From Tubulanus polymorphus (taxonomy: Eukaryota; Nemertea; Palaeonemertea; Tubulaniformes; Tubulanidae), in the NCBI RefSeq assembly GCF_964204645.1, contig NC_134029.1, positions 1,993,001 through 2,057,000 of the forward strand: a DNA stretch of 64,000 nt, read 5' to 3'. The first letter of the stretch is position 1, and the number at the start of each line of letters is the position of its first letter. Positions 36,201 through 51,200 of this stretch are shown one piece after another. A model generated the notes under the pieces. That model saw only the letters and a program-made list of their open reading frames with translations, searched no databases and was not told where the DNA came from. A program made the position numbers and the translations under genes.

Positions 36201-39200
36201 AAAGAACAATTAATTCAATTATGCTATCTATTTCTTAAATGATAGTTTGTCCGAGGCCACGATGTTGGAAACGATGTCCATTCGGAAGAACGTGGAAGCG
36301 TAACAAATTTGGTTGCTGGTACTGCGTTTGCCGCCGACCTGGTAAAGATTCTATCGAATTAATATTTTACAAATGATTTCCGTTCTAAACTCTTAGATCA
36401 TTCAGTTCATGTTAAATATTTTCGTTTTAGTTTGCAAACCACCAAAATGTCCTACAAGCTGTAAATATGGCGTTCGTCACACTAGAAACCGATATGGATG
36501 CAAAATCTGTGTTTGTCGATGTAAGTTCCTATCATGGTTAATTTGTTTCTGTTTGGAAAACTCAGTTATTTCACCGATTATCAGTTTTACTTTTTGATAT
36601 TTTGAAGACTGTAAAAAGGTGAAATGTCCAAGAAAATGTAGATATGGTTACATCGTTAAAGTGAATCAACGCGGGTGTCTTAAGACTTGTAGATGTCGCA
36701 GTGAGTATTGTTTTCGCGATTTCCGAATGTGGCAATATTTGCTATTCTGTGAATCATTGATGTTTATTTATGAATAATGTATCTAACAGAAAATCTGAAA
36801 TTCATTTTCTAGCATGTAAACCATCTCCGTGTCCACTGAAATGTCGATATGGCTATCGAACTATTGTCAAAGGTGGATGCCGTCTGGCTTGTTGGTGCAA
36901 ACGTAAGTGCCATTCAGTGATGGTGATGGAATGTCTATTGCGACTTCAGTGAAATATACATCAAAATTCAGTAAAATGTAAATTTTTCAAAAGTTAACAG
37001 ATTTTTGTCTTTTTTCTTAGATTGTCATCCAGCTAAATGTCCGCGCCGAAGATCGTGTAGACATGGACTCAAGAAAACTTACAGACGCGGCTGCCTTATC
37101 CGATGTCGATGTAAAAGTAAGCCTCGTTCAGTACATGTCGCTCTTTCCAAATGTAGTGACTTTGTCTTGATCTAATGAACGACAATTTTGATTTGTTACT
37201 TTTTATAGAATGTAAATCTGTTCGCTGTCCACGAAAATGTGACTTTGGTTACAAGAAGAAATGGCGCGGTAAATGTTTGGTCAGATGCAAGTGCAAACGT
37301 GAGTAAAGATCTATCTACATTCCTCAGGGTACAATTTATCAAACACATGAAAATCAAGAGTGATAGAATTGTTTTCCTTTTAGCATGCAGACCGGTTCGC
37401 TGTCCAAAGTATTGTCCTTTCGGAACCAAACAAGCTTTCAAGAAGAACTGTCGAATTCATTGTTCATGCAAACGTAAGATACTCCGTCTATTTCTCAGTT
37501 TCCTGGTTTAACCCGATACACAGAGTTTCGAAAATCTGAATTTTTCAATCTTCTGTAATTAGGATGCAATCCTGCTAAATGTCCTCATAATTGCCACTTC
37601 GGACGTAGGAGAAAGTTCAAACTGAAATGCCTGAAGAAATGTACATGCAAACGTGAGTATTAAGATTGTTAGATTTCGATTTCGATGTAACTATGTGAAT
37701 TTGACGGAACGGGAATAATGAAGAGGGGAATAATTACATTGAAATCACTTCTTTTTCATGTAGCATGCTCTGCCGTCAGAGCAAAGTGTCCAAAGAGATG
37801 CCCGCATGGACGCAGGAAGAAATACAAACACGGCTGCAGAGTTCACTGTCGTTGCAAGCGTACGTGCTTTCAACACATCACGATGTTCTTTCATAAAATT
37901 ACAAATTTATAATCGATGATTAAAATTTGATTTTTCAATGATCTCTTACAGGTTGTCATCCAGCTCACTGCCCAAAACACTGTCATTTCGGACGTGCCAA
38001 ACGATTCTATCACGGTTGCCTCAAGAGTTGCCGATGCAAACGTACGTCATAGATATTATGTCAGAATTTTTCCTCACTTTCTAAATTATTTTATGTCAGA
38101 ATCTTTTAGGGTTATTTTCTAAACTTTTTCTTCAGCATGTTCCGCTGTTCGTAAACGCTGTCCAGATCACTGTCCCTTTGGCAAAAAGAGGAAATTTGTC
38201 AATCGCTGTTTGATCAAGTGTAAATGCAAAAGTAAGAAACGCAAATATTCACCTTAGAAATTTTCTATAAAATACGATACTTGTTTCAGTCCTCCGATTG
38301 ATATTCAAATGAATTAAATTGATTACTTCTTTTTTCAACAGAATGTGAACCAAAACCATGTCCACGTCGATGTCCATTTGGTAAAATCAAGAAATACAAA
38401 CGCAAATGTCGAGTTAAATGCAGATGCAGACGTAAGTATATTCAAATCAATTAATTCAGTTCTTAAGACTTTGTCTTTTCTATATCATGTAGAAAAGTTG
38501 GTAAATCGAGCTTGCTTAATTATTCAATAGCGTGTCGTCATGTTCGAGCTCGTTGCGCCAGTTTCTGTCCATTCGGATACATCAAAAAGTACAAACATGG
38601 TTGTCTTCTTAAGTGTGACTGCAAACGTAAGTCTTTCCTAAAAATACACACAACTTTGATGATCAACGTTTTCATAGAATCAAAACCGCTTAGTTTGTAA
38701 GGTAAGTGCTTCTATCGTTTCTGAACTTCGATTATCAACTCTTTGTAGCTTGCAAAGCCGCCAAATGTCCAAAGATTTGTTTCTGGGGACGCAAGAAAAA
38801 GTACAAGCGCGGATGTAGAATCAGTTGTAAATGCAGAGGTAATGCAGAATTAGATTTATGACATATCATTAACGAAGGAATGTTCCTCTTTGTTTGATAA
38901 TCTGGTTTCTTTGTTCGTAGGCTGCAAAAATAAGAAATGTCCAAAATTCTGTCCATTTGGCACAATCCAGAAATGGGTTCATAAATGTCGCAGGAAATGT
39001 GAATGCAAACGTAAGTTTGAAAGTTCGAAATGCTTACAATCATTATGATCATAGCTGACTCGTGAAATTTACCACGATTTGTTTTTAGCATGTTCATACA
39101 TCAGAAAACGTTGCCCGAAGAACTGTAGATTCGGTGTCATTCGCAAGAGGAAATACAACTGTACAGTCAAGTGTAAATGTAAACGTAAGTATTAAATCCT

Positions 39201-42200
39201 TTCCGATTGTTATATATCAGCCCTTCATGATGAAGCCTCATAAATAAGCTGATTTACTTCATGCTGTGGTATTTACCGTTTTGCCTCTGAAAGGGTTTGT
39301 AGTTTTGTTAATCATACGTAACGAGGATATATATCTACATTCTATTTTCCCCGTAGCATGTAGTCCTGTCCCTTGTCCAAGGAACTGCTGGTGGGGTAAG
39401 ATCAAGAAATACAAATACAGATGTCTTGTTAGATGTAAATGCAAACGTAAGTTAATATGAATTCATGGGATGAGTAATTCTATTTCTAATTGGTGATTTT
39501 ATTCAAAAATTGCTCAATTTAAAACAAATCTCCAACTTACGTTACGCGTGTTATTTGACAGGATGCCCGAAAGCCAGATGTCCAAAGAAATGCTACTTTG
39601 GGTACAAAAAGACGATCAAACATGGCTGCAGAGTCGGTTGCAGATGCAAAGGTACGGAGCTTTTCTGAGAGGATTATCAATTCGGTGTACGATATACCAT
39701 TTACAAATATCTTCGATATAATGGTTTTCAGGTTGTAGAAAAGCCAAGTGTCCACTTCGCTGTCCATTCGGCGTTAAACGACGTTTCTATAAGAAATGCC
39801 TCTACAGATGTCACTGTATCCGTAAGTTTCACTCGACACATAAACATATCTTAAACTAGAGTTATAGATCGCATGCCTCATGGGCACCAGGGTTTGAATC
39901 ACCGTGATATTACTTTTTAAGATTGTAAACCTGCCAAATGTCCCAAGAATTGTCACTGGGGTAAGAAAAAGTCCTTCTACAAACGCTGTCTCACTCGTTG
40001 TCGATGTAAACGTAAGTTTCATATTCTGATATTGTCATGGGGATGATAGCAAAATGATCTGATTATAAAAAAATGATGATTTTTCTGGAATTCTCTTTCA
40101 CAGCATGTAAGCCAGCTCGCTGTCCGAAATTCTGTCCTCATGGAATGCGCAAGAGACGCAAGCATGGATGTCGTGTAAGCTGCAAATGCAAAGGTATTCT
40201 AATTCATATTTCGATAATGATTCCAGGATGCTATGTAATATATTAAAACCATCAATTGCTTTAATATTCTGATCTTTTATTGAAATATTCTTTTTGTAAA
40301 TGCTTTATCTTCTAAATTTCAGGATGTCGACCTGTCAGATGTCCAAGAAATTGTCCTCTCGGTAAAATCAGGAAGTTCTACTATAGATGCCTTAAAACCT
40401 GCAAATGCAAACGTAAGTGACTAAAGCTGAAACAAACTAACGGATTTAAATAAAACCTAAAAATATAGGGCGTAATTTTCGATAATTCTGAGATTAAGTA
40501 TTACAACATTAAGATAGTAGAGTGGGGATTAAACTGATTGATATCGATGTATCAAATTATTATAGTAATTACATTGTATAAAATTGTGATCTTTACAGCT
40601 TGTAAACGCTATCCATGTCCACGTAATTGCCCCCATGGCTTGAAGAAGAAATACTTCCATGGCTGCAGAATTCATTGTCGGTGCAAACGTAAGTTCATGT
40701 GGCTTTTCTCAAAATGCATCGCTTCGAGTAATAAGTCTGATTACTCCAAGCTTCGATATAGGTTGCAGGATCACGGCTAGATAACTTTGAAAATGCAAGT
40801 CAGAATGTCGTTTGTTATTTTCTAGGTTGCCAAATGGCCAAATGCCCAAGACATTGTCATTTCGGTAAAATACAGAAATACAAAGGAAGCTGTCGAATTC
40901 GCTGCAAATGTAGACGTAAATATGAATTTTCTTTATGCAAATTAATACAAATGATTTTGCAATTCCATGAAAATAATATAGTTTGTTTATGAAAATGGCC
41001 GATGGATGTTTCAAAATGAGGTGCATTTTTATTTCGGTCTAGCGTGTAAACCAGCTCGTTGTCCACGCCACTGTTATTGGGGACGTGTCAAGAAATTCAA
41101 ACACAAATGCCGAATCAGCTGTAAATGTAAACCATGTCGACGTGCTAAATGTCCACGCCGTTGTGCTTTCGGCAAGATTAAGAAATTCAAACATGGATGT
41201 CTCAGGCGTTGTAAATGTAGACGTATGTATTAAGAGAATAACTTCACAAGTATACAACTTCATAAGTATACAAGGGCCATACTTAGAAATGTTTTGAAAA
41301 TTGTAATCAATTGATTTTGTTTCCAGCATGTTCCCACGTGCGTAAAACTTGTCCAGGAAACTGCCGTCATGGCACAATAATAAAAAGGAAACATGGCTGT
41401 CAGATTTCATGCCGTTGTAGACGTGAGTTACCTACAAATCTCACGATTATGTGCGAAGTTTTTCATCATAATTTGTTAATCTGAACATATATATGTTTTT
41501 ATAGCTTGTCGCCCGGCTCCGTGTCCACGACGTCGTTGCTGGTGGGGAAAGGTTAAACGATACAACAAATATAATTGCCGCACAACTTGTAGATGTAAAC
41601 GTGAGTGCATATCAATCATCTTATGTATTTCCAAAAAAATTATTTGTGATCAAACCTGTGAAGTTTAATCTGTTAAGATTCTCGATAAGACGTATGTTAA
41701 TCCTTCTCTAGCGTGCAAACCAGTTTCATGCCCGCGTCGATGTTACTGGGGACGAGTCAAAAAGTACAAACATAAATGCCGCGTAAGTTGTAGATGTAAA
41801 ACATGCAGACCAGCTCGATGCCCGAAATTCTGTCCATTCGGAAAAATCAAACGCATTAAACATAAATGTCGTCGCAGTTGCCGATGTCGGCGTAAGTATA
41901 AATATTCCTAATCTACGGGATTACAACATCCCCAGAAAGTAATAATACTATCAAATGTTTTTTGCTTGCAGCATGCAGTCATGTTCGAAAATCATGTCCA
42001 CGCCACTGTAGGAACGGAGTCATTCGTAAACGCAGACATGGCTGTCAAGTTAGATGCCGCTGTCGACCATGTACCCCAGCTAGATGCCCACAGTTCTGCC
42101 CATGGGGACGTGTCAAGAAATATAAACAACGTTGTCGTATCAGTTGTAAATGCAAACGTAAGACAAGTGATCTACAATTGCTATACATTTCTACGATTTG

Positions 42201-45200
42201 TCAACGTACCATGTGAAAATTAATTGGTGAAATTTATAATTACAGCATGTAAACCCGCTCGCTGTCCAAGACGCTGTCGCTGGGGATACAAAAAACGACG
42301 AAGACACAGTTGCCGCACTAGCTGTTCCTGTAAACGTAAGTTTTCAAAAATTAATCAAAGTATAGACCGCCCTCTTGATCTGCGAATACCATTCACATAA
42401 TTCAATTATTTTCAGCATGTAGACCAGTTCGCTGCCCTCGTAGCTGCCACTGGGGACGGATCAAGAAATACAAATACAACTGCCGAGTCAAATGTCATTG
42501 CAAACGTATGTGCCTTTTCGATTTTTAAATGCACAGTAAGATTAAATTTCGAAAGATTATTTATTGGATGGATCTACTGAGAAATATCTGTTTAATTTCT
42601 GCAGCGTGTAAACCTGCACGATGTCCACGTCGCTGTTACTGGGGTAAGGTAAAGCGATTTAAACACCGATGTCGCATCAGTTGTAAATGCAAACGATGCA
42701 GCCCAGCACACTGTCCACGTCGATGCCACTGGGGCAAAATTAAGATTCGTAAACACGGATGCATTGTCAAGTGCAGATGCAAACGTAAATATCTTTTTCA
42801 TTTCAACCATTTAATAATTGAATGAAGTATCCATATTCCTAAGTCTCCTGCTCCGATTTATAGCATGCAGTCCAGCTCCATGTCCACGCCGCTGTTACTG
42901 GGGCAAGGCAAAGAAATACAGACATAGATGCCGAGTTCGGTGCAGATGCACGCCATGCAGACCGGCTAAATGTCCGAAACATTGTCACTGGGGTAAAATA
43001 AAGAAGTTCAGGCACGGATGCCTCAGGAGGTGCAGTTGTAAACGTAAGGGCTTCATCCAACTAATATATACGCGAATTTAAAACCACTAAAATGATGCAT
43101 GCCAGTAGCTCATTTTCTAATTCCCCCACGTTTAGCATGCAAACCAGTGAGATGTCCGCGAAATTGCGCCCATGGCTACGTCAAGAAATTCAAGCACAAA
43201 TGCCGTCGCAGTTGTCGGTGTAGAAAATGTCGACCACGTCGATGTCCAAGGAGATGCCAACATGGATACATTAAGAAATTCGACAAATATAATTGCGTCA
43301 GGAGATGCAGATGTAGACGTGAGTTCAACTTATTCTAGCTATACACGTTTATACACTTTACATGTGTGAAACCTGACGCATAACCATGATTAAATTGTAT
43401 TTACAGCTGCAAACTGTAGGGATTCAAAGAAGATTGGGCCAGGAAGAGCAAGTATCTCGCGTTGGTATTATAACCGTAGTTTGAAAGACTGTAAGAAGTT
43501 TTACTGGGGTGGAAAGAGACCTAATGGTAACAACTTTAGATCATTGAAAGCATGCCGCAAAGAGTGCGTCAGTAAGTCGGAAATATGAGCGTCTTTGAAA
43601 TGTCACCTTAAAATCATAAATGAGATACATAACAAAAGAGCAGTTTACCATATATATACATGCATGAGATGGATAAACATTTCAGTAAATTTTAGAGTAT
43701 TTGATATGATTTATTCTCTTCCTTCCTCAGAATGCAGACCTGTTCCATGTCCATCACGCTGCCGCTATGGGAAAATAAAGCGCTACAGAAGAGGTGGTTG
43801 TCGATACATTTGCCGATGCCGTGGCTGTAAAAAGGCCAGCTGTCCATCCAAACGTCACTGTGGTTACCGTGGCTTCATAAAGAAATACAACAAGCATGGA
43901 TGTCGCATCAGATGCAGATGCAAACGTATGTGAAGAAATATGACGAGAGTTTTGTAGTTTCCCCAAACGACATAGCTCTATGTTGGTTATTGGTGGATAA
44001 TTTTTGAAATGACCATAAATTGGAAAATATATTTTTTCAGCTTGCAGACCAGCTCACTGTCCGAAGCGTTGCAGATATGGCAGGATAAAGAAGTTCAAAC
44101 ACAAATGTCGAATTAGCTGTCGATGCAGACCATGTAGAATGGCCAAGTGTCCATCACGACGCCACTGTGGATACCGTGGATTCATCAAGAAAAACAACAA
44201 GCACGGATGCCGTAGAAGCTGTAGATGTAAACGTAAGTTGATCATGTGAAAATAATTCTTCAAAGATTTTTCTGTTATTACATGCCTATGTTTGATTTGA
44301 TTATATTGGAAATGTTACGTACTCTCATAGCATGTCGACCAGCTCGTTGTCCAAGATCCTGTAGATATGGTAAGATCAAGAAGTACAGGTACAAGTGTCG
44401 CTACAGCTGCAGATGTAGACCATGTAGAATGGCCAAGTGTCCATCCAAACGTCACTGTGGTTACCGAGGATTTATCAAGAAACACAACAAGCATGGATGT
44501 CGCAGAAGCTGTAGATGCAAACGTACGTTTATCATACATCACCCATAAAATATTATTAACTAAAATCTTCAAGAAAACCAGCTTTTTCTGATAATTCACA
44601 TATATCTTCTCTATTCTATAGCATGTAGACCAGCCCGTTGTCCACGTAAATGTCCTTTTGGTCGTATCAAGAAATACAGATATAAATGTCGTTACAGTTG
44701 CAGATGCAAACGTAAGATATTACGAGCTGCCTGATAGGATTTTGACTCCATAAGGTAATAACCAATGTCTCACAAAGTTCATATCTTTTATTTGCAGCAT
44801 GTAAACCCGCTCCTTGTCCCCGTCGTTGTTACTGGGGTAAGATAAAACGTTATAGACACAACTGTCGTCTGAAATGTAGATGCAAACCATGTAGACCAGC
44901 ACGTTGTCCACGTATATGCCACTGGGGCAAAACTAAGAAATTCAGACACGGATGTCTTAGACGATGCCGATGCAAACGTAAGCAGTTGCAAAATATACAT
45001 ATTCTACCATTTGCAACCTGTCTTTACTTCGGCCCATTTCTATATGATAAAGTTATCCTTTTATCTAGCATGCAGTCCAGCTTCCTGCCCTCAGAGGTGT
45101 CGATATGGCAAAATTAAGAAATACAAACACAACTGCCGCATTCACTGTAGATGTAGACGTAAGTTGAATATACTTCAGGATAACTTCTGATGAAACATAT

Positions 45201-48200
45201 TATATTATCGAAATTCATGAATATCCTCAGAACTTAAGGATATTTGCATAGTTATGATCAAATTGAATAAATCTATTATGTTCACCCAGCATGCGCACGA
45301 GCCAATTGCCCGAGCCACTGTCACTGGGGTAAGATGAAAAAGTACAACAAACATGGATGTCGTATCCGCTGTAGATGTAAGAAATGTCCACACAAGCCGT
45401 GTCCACGTAACTGTCACTGGGGAAAGATTCGAACCAGAAAGCACGGATGTCAAGTTGCTTGTAGATGTCGATGTATGTATGATGAAGTTTCCTACGAATG
45501 AACATATATATTTATACGATTTCGTACTAAAGTTTAATCTCTTAATTTAGCATGCAGACCTGCGAAATGTCCACGCCACTGCCACTGGGGTCGCATAATC
45601 AGAAAACGCCACGGCTGTCGCACAAGCTGTACCTGTAAACGTAAGTTACAAATGATTTAATCTATGTAATGAAAGTTAATGTTTCTTTTCGTTTCTTAAA
45701 TAAATGCAGTGACTTACATCGTCTCTGCTTTTATTATCGCTTTAATAGCTTGCAGACCAGCTCGATGTCCTAGGCATTGTAAATACGGTAAGATAAAAAA
45801 ACATAAACACAACTGTCGAGTCAGCTGCAAATGCAGAGGCTGCAAAATGGCAGTGTGTCCACCTAGAAGAAAATGTCACAGGGGTTACATCAAGAAACAC
45901 AACAGGCATGGTTGTCGCATTAGATGCAAGTGCAAGCGTGAGTGGATATCGAATTAGGCAATCTGATCAATAACTGAAAATTATGTTAATGTTCGCTTTC
46001 CGTGAAAAATTTCTTTTTCTTACATAGCATGTAGCCCAGCTCGATGTCCAAGTCATTGTTACTGGGGAAAGGTTAAACGATATAGACACCGATGTCGCAT
46101 CAGTTGTAAATGTAAACCATGCAGACCAGCCCGATGTCCACGTATATGCCACTGGGGCAAAACTAAGAAACGTAGACATGGATGTCTTAGAAGCTGCACA
46201 TGCAAACGTGAGATCTATTCTCCTACGTACAATCTAATATTATGAAATGTATCAATCATTTAATACTATATGTATCAATCGTGTGAATACATGTATTATG
46301 CTACTCATCTTACAGCCTGTCGACCTGCCCGTTGTCCAAGACATTGCAAATATGGCAAAATCAAGAGACACAGACATAGATGCCGTGTTAGCTGTAAATG
46401 TAGATCATGTACAATGGCGAGGTGTCCATCCAGACGTCGCTGTGGATACCGTGGATACATCAAGAAACACAACAAACACGGTTGTCGCACCAAATGCAGA
46501 TGTAAACGTATGTTATCAATGTCGATAAAATGCATCTAAAGGATTGCCTAAATATGATTTTGAATCGACAACCGTTGTTCTGTTTTTACAGCTTGTAGAC
46601 CAGCTCGTTGTCCACGTCGCTGCCACTGGGGTAAAGTGAAGAAATACAGATATGGCTGCAGATACAGTTGTAAATGCAAATGTATGTATTGTAATGGTAA
46701 AACAGTAGTTCCTGAAATAATTAACAGGTTTAAAATGATCTCAATTCTATTCAGCATGCAGTCCAGCTCCATGTCCACGTGGTTGTCACTGGGGACGAAG
46801 GAAGAAATATAGACATAAATGCCGCATTAGTTGCAGATGCATACCATGCAGGCCAGCCCGTTGTCCAAAATTCTGTCCGTTTGGAAAGATCAAAAAGCGC
46901 AAATATGGCTGTACCAGAAGCTGTATTTGCAAACGTAAAGTTGCATCAAGTTAATTATTTATTTCATAAAAGAATTTCAAACAGGATAGTCATTCCAAAT
47001 AGTTCAATTGACATTTCAGGATGTAAACCTGCACGCTGTCCCCGGCATTGTCACCATGGACTTAAGGAGAAGTTCAAATACCAATGTCGTGTAAGATGTG
47101 TTTGTAAAGGTAAAGATTTGTTTTATGAAAGTTTTATTAGCATGTATTTTTCTTACTTGAAAAAAATTACTTGCACGTATTATTATTTCTAGAATGTAAA
47201 CCTGCTCGTTGTCCAAGGAATTGTAGATATGGCAGGATTAAAAAGTACAGACACAAGTGTCGTATACGCTGCAGATGTAGACCATGTAGAATGGCCAAAT
47301 GTCCATCGAAACGTCAATGTGGTTACCGCGGATTCATCAAGAAAACGAATAAATATGGATGCCGCAGAAGCTGCAGATGCAAAGGTAAGTCATTTGATGC
47401 AACGTGCTAAACAATTCTGTTTTATAATTAATTAATCGATTATCCAATATTAATGTTCACAATTGATAATCAAATTTAATGAAATTAAATGATTTAAGCA
47501 TGCAGACCAGCACGTTGTCCTCGACGTTGTCACTGGGGACGCATCAAGAAATATCGATACAGATGTCGCTACAGCTGTAGGTGTAGACCATGTAGACCAA
47601 CTAAATGTCCACGTCGATGCCACTGGGGCAAGATTATCAGACGTAGATATGGATGTATCAGAAGCTGTACATGTAAGCCATGTAAACCAGCCCGTTGTCC
47701 ACGACGTTGTCATTGGGGACGTATCAAGAAGTTTAGATACAAATGCCGTGTCGGCTGTAAATGTAAACCATGTAAACCAGCTCGTTGTCCGAGACACTGT
47801 CCTTTTGGAAAGATTAAAAAACGCAGGCATGGATGTCTTAGAACATGCAGATGTAAACGTAGGTCCATTTCAATAAAATCCATTTCCCCTACTTCCAGTA
47901 TATTACCATTTCAGTATTTCGAAATCTTCATGAATTCTAAACATTTTTCTTCAGCATGTTCTCATGTGCGCAAATCATGTCCACGCCACTGTAGACATGG
48001 TGTCATTCGTAAACGTAGACATGGTTGTCAAGTTGGATGTAGATGCAGACCATGTAGAAGAGCCAAGTGTCCTAAAGTATGTCACTGGGGGCGTATCAAG
48101 AAATTCAAACGTAAATGTCGCATCAGCTGTAGATGTAAACCATGCAGACCATCTAGGTGTCCCCGTCGATGCCATTGGGGTAAAATTGTCAAACGAAGAC

Positions 48201-51200
48201 ACGGATGTATTAGAAGCTGTAAATGCAAGCCATGTAAACCGGCTCGATGTCCAGGAAGCTGCAAATATGGAAAGATCAAGAAATACAAATACAAATGTCG
48301 TATCAGCTGTAGATGCCGACGTAAGTATGAATACGACTTATGAGAATAAATTTATGATAATATTAATATTTCAGCTTCATTACCTCCATTGCTTAACCTT
48401 GTCAGTGCTGACTAACTAATACCCTAAAGTGCCAGAGATAATTTTTCAAAATTTCACCTCACTATAACGGGTAGCCTGTACGGCTGTAGCGCATCTACAC
48501 CGCAGCAGGGTGTATCTTAAGTTATCAATGTTTAACTGTGTTTGACAGATGCCATGTTTCATGTTTCATGTTTCATGAGGTAAAAACTAATGACTCATTA
48601 TATCAATACGATGCAATGTGGTGTACTAACAAAGTCCATCGCCGATTTAAATGCGGGGTTGAAGCACTAAGGGTTAATGGTTCTATTTTTATCCTTTAAA
48701 TAAACAGCCTGTAGTCCAGCTAGATGTCCACGACGTTGCCACTGGGGTAAAACGAAACGTTTCGACAAACATGGATGTCGCATCCGCTGCAAATGTAAAC
48801 CATGTAGACAAGCAAGGTGTCCACGCAAATGCAGATATGGTTTCAACAAAGTTCGCAGGCATGGCTGTCTTCGCCGATGCACATGCAAACGTAAGTATAA
48901 TGTAAATGTATGAATGTCTGATAATGAATATATCAATATATTACGATCTATGGTTAATAGGTCACCCGTGTAAGCAGCCTAAGAAGGTTGGGCCCGGTAG
49001 GGCTCGTATTCTTCGTTGGTACTACAACCGTAGTGCAAAAGACTGTAGGAAGTTCCACTGGGGTGGAGCGAAAGCAAATGGTAACAACTTCAGATCAAAG
49101 AGAGCATGTCGCCAGAGATGTGTCCGTGAGTACAACTGACAATGACAGTGAAATAAGACTTCTTTTGTCAACATCTAATTTTCAAATTTTGTTTCTAGCT
49201 TGCAAGAGAGCTCCTTGTCCAAGACACTGTAAGCATGGCAAGATTAAGAAATACAGCCGTGGATGTCGCATAAGATGTAGATGCAGAGTTTGCAGGCGTA
49301 TTAAATGTGGTGGATGCCATTGGGGATATATTCCAGTATTCAACAAATGGGGCTGTCAGATACGCTGCCGATGCAAACGTAAGGGAATGGATTTATCGAT
49401 TTCTCTTTGTTCATGATTTTATCTTGAATCCAATTAGATCATCAACTGCTAAAATACCATAAATCTAATTTCATTTCATGCAGCTTGTAAACCTGTCCGA
49501 TGTCCGAGGTTCTGTCCTTGGGGCAAGATAAAAAAACATAAACATGGCTGTCGCAGAGTCTGCAAATGTAAACCTTGTAAACCTGTTAGATGTCCACGTC
49601 GCTGTCGGTTTGGAAAGATCAAGAAATATAAACATAGATGTCGACGAGTCTGTAAATGCCGGCGTAAGTATTGCAGATCAATCGGGTAATATGCGAGGGA
49701 CATCTTTCCTATGTAAAAACTTCCATTGCTTATGGGATATGTCCTTTAAATTGTAGTACAAAATTAATAGTTTCAATAACCAACCATATTTATTCCAGCC
49801 TGTTCGGATATCCGTGTTCGTTGCCCAAAGTCATGTAGCTGGGGAGTTATTCGTAAACTTAGACATGGTTGTCAAGTGGGATGCCGATGCAAACGTACGT
49901 AGTTTTAGATCTAATATCCGAATAAAAGCAATTTATCCTAAATTGTTAAAATGTCCAAGACTTGCAAAGATATGAGCTATGACCTTAAAGCAAATAATAG
50001 TGCCACCGCTATTTTTGTAGAGTAAACTTTTGATTCGACTCCGCCCATCTCGATATACATTTTCATCGCAACCGCTCAGCACGGAAACTACTGTAAATTG
50101 CATTATCACAGCATCAGTGTTTTGTTTTATTTGATTTCAGCATGTAAACCAGCTCGTTGCCCAAGAGTATGCCATTGGGGTCGGATAAAGAAATTCAGAC
50201 GGCGGTGCCGAGTCAGATGCAAGTGTAAACCATGTAGACCAGCACGCTGTCCGAAATTCTGTCCATTTGGAAAGATCAAGGTGATCAGACATGGGTGTCT
50301 CAGAAAATGCAGATGTAAGCCATGTAAACCAGCACGTTGTCCGAGAAACTGTAAATATGGAAAAATTAAGAAATTCAGATACAAATGCCGCATCAGATGC
50401 CGATGTAGACGTAAGTAAACAATTTACTCATTTTCACTGTGGGTTGTATAATAAACGTGAATAGCAGAAAAAAAACTAGTATTTTCATTTCTTCCCAGCA
50501 TGCAAACGAGCTAGATGTCCACGTCATTGTCACTGGGGTAAAATCAAACGCTTTAACAAACATGGATGTCGTATCCGCTGTAAATGTAAACCATGCAGAC
50601 CAGCAAAATGTCCAAGCAGATGCAGATATGGTTTCATCAAAGTTCGAAAATACGGCTGTGTACGTCGATGCACATGTAAACGTGAGTATGATCATAGAAC
50701 AACCGCTAAGCTAACCGATAAGCAACCGCTGAAAGTCATTCAATGTGCCATGATTGGTAAATTTTCTAGATCGTAAAACTAGGGCAAATATTTTCAGGTC
50801 ATCCATGTAGCCAAGCTAAGAAAGTTGGACCGGGTAGAGCTCGCATTCCTCGTTGGTACTACAACCATAGTGTTAAAGACTGTAAGAAGTTCTACTGGGG
50901 TGGAATGAAAGCAAATGGTAACAACTTTAAATCTTTGAGAGCTTGTCGAAAGAGATGCGTCCGTGAGTATGAAAGCACGATTTTTGGTGGAATCATGGTT
51001 TTATGATCATTATGGTTTGCAACAAATGACATCGCATGAATACGGTTTATAATTCCAGCATGTAAACCAGCTCCTTGTCCAAGAAGCTGTAAATATGGCA
51101 AGATTAAGAAGTTCAAGCGTGGATGTCGTGTTGTCTGTCGATGTAGACCTTGTAGACGTGCTCGCTGTCCATCTAAACGTCACTGCGGTTATCGTGGCTT

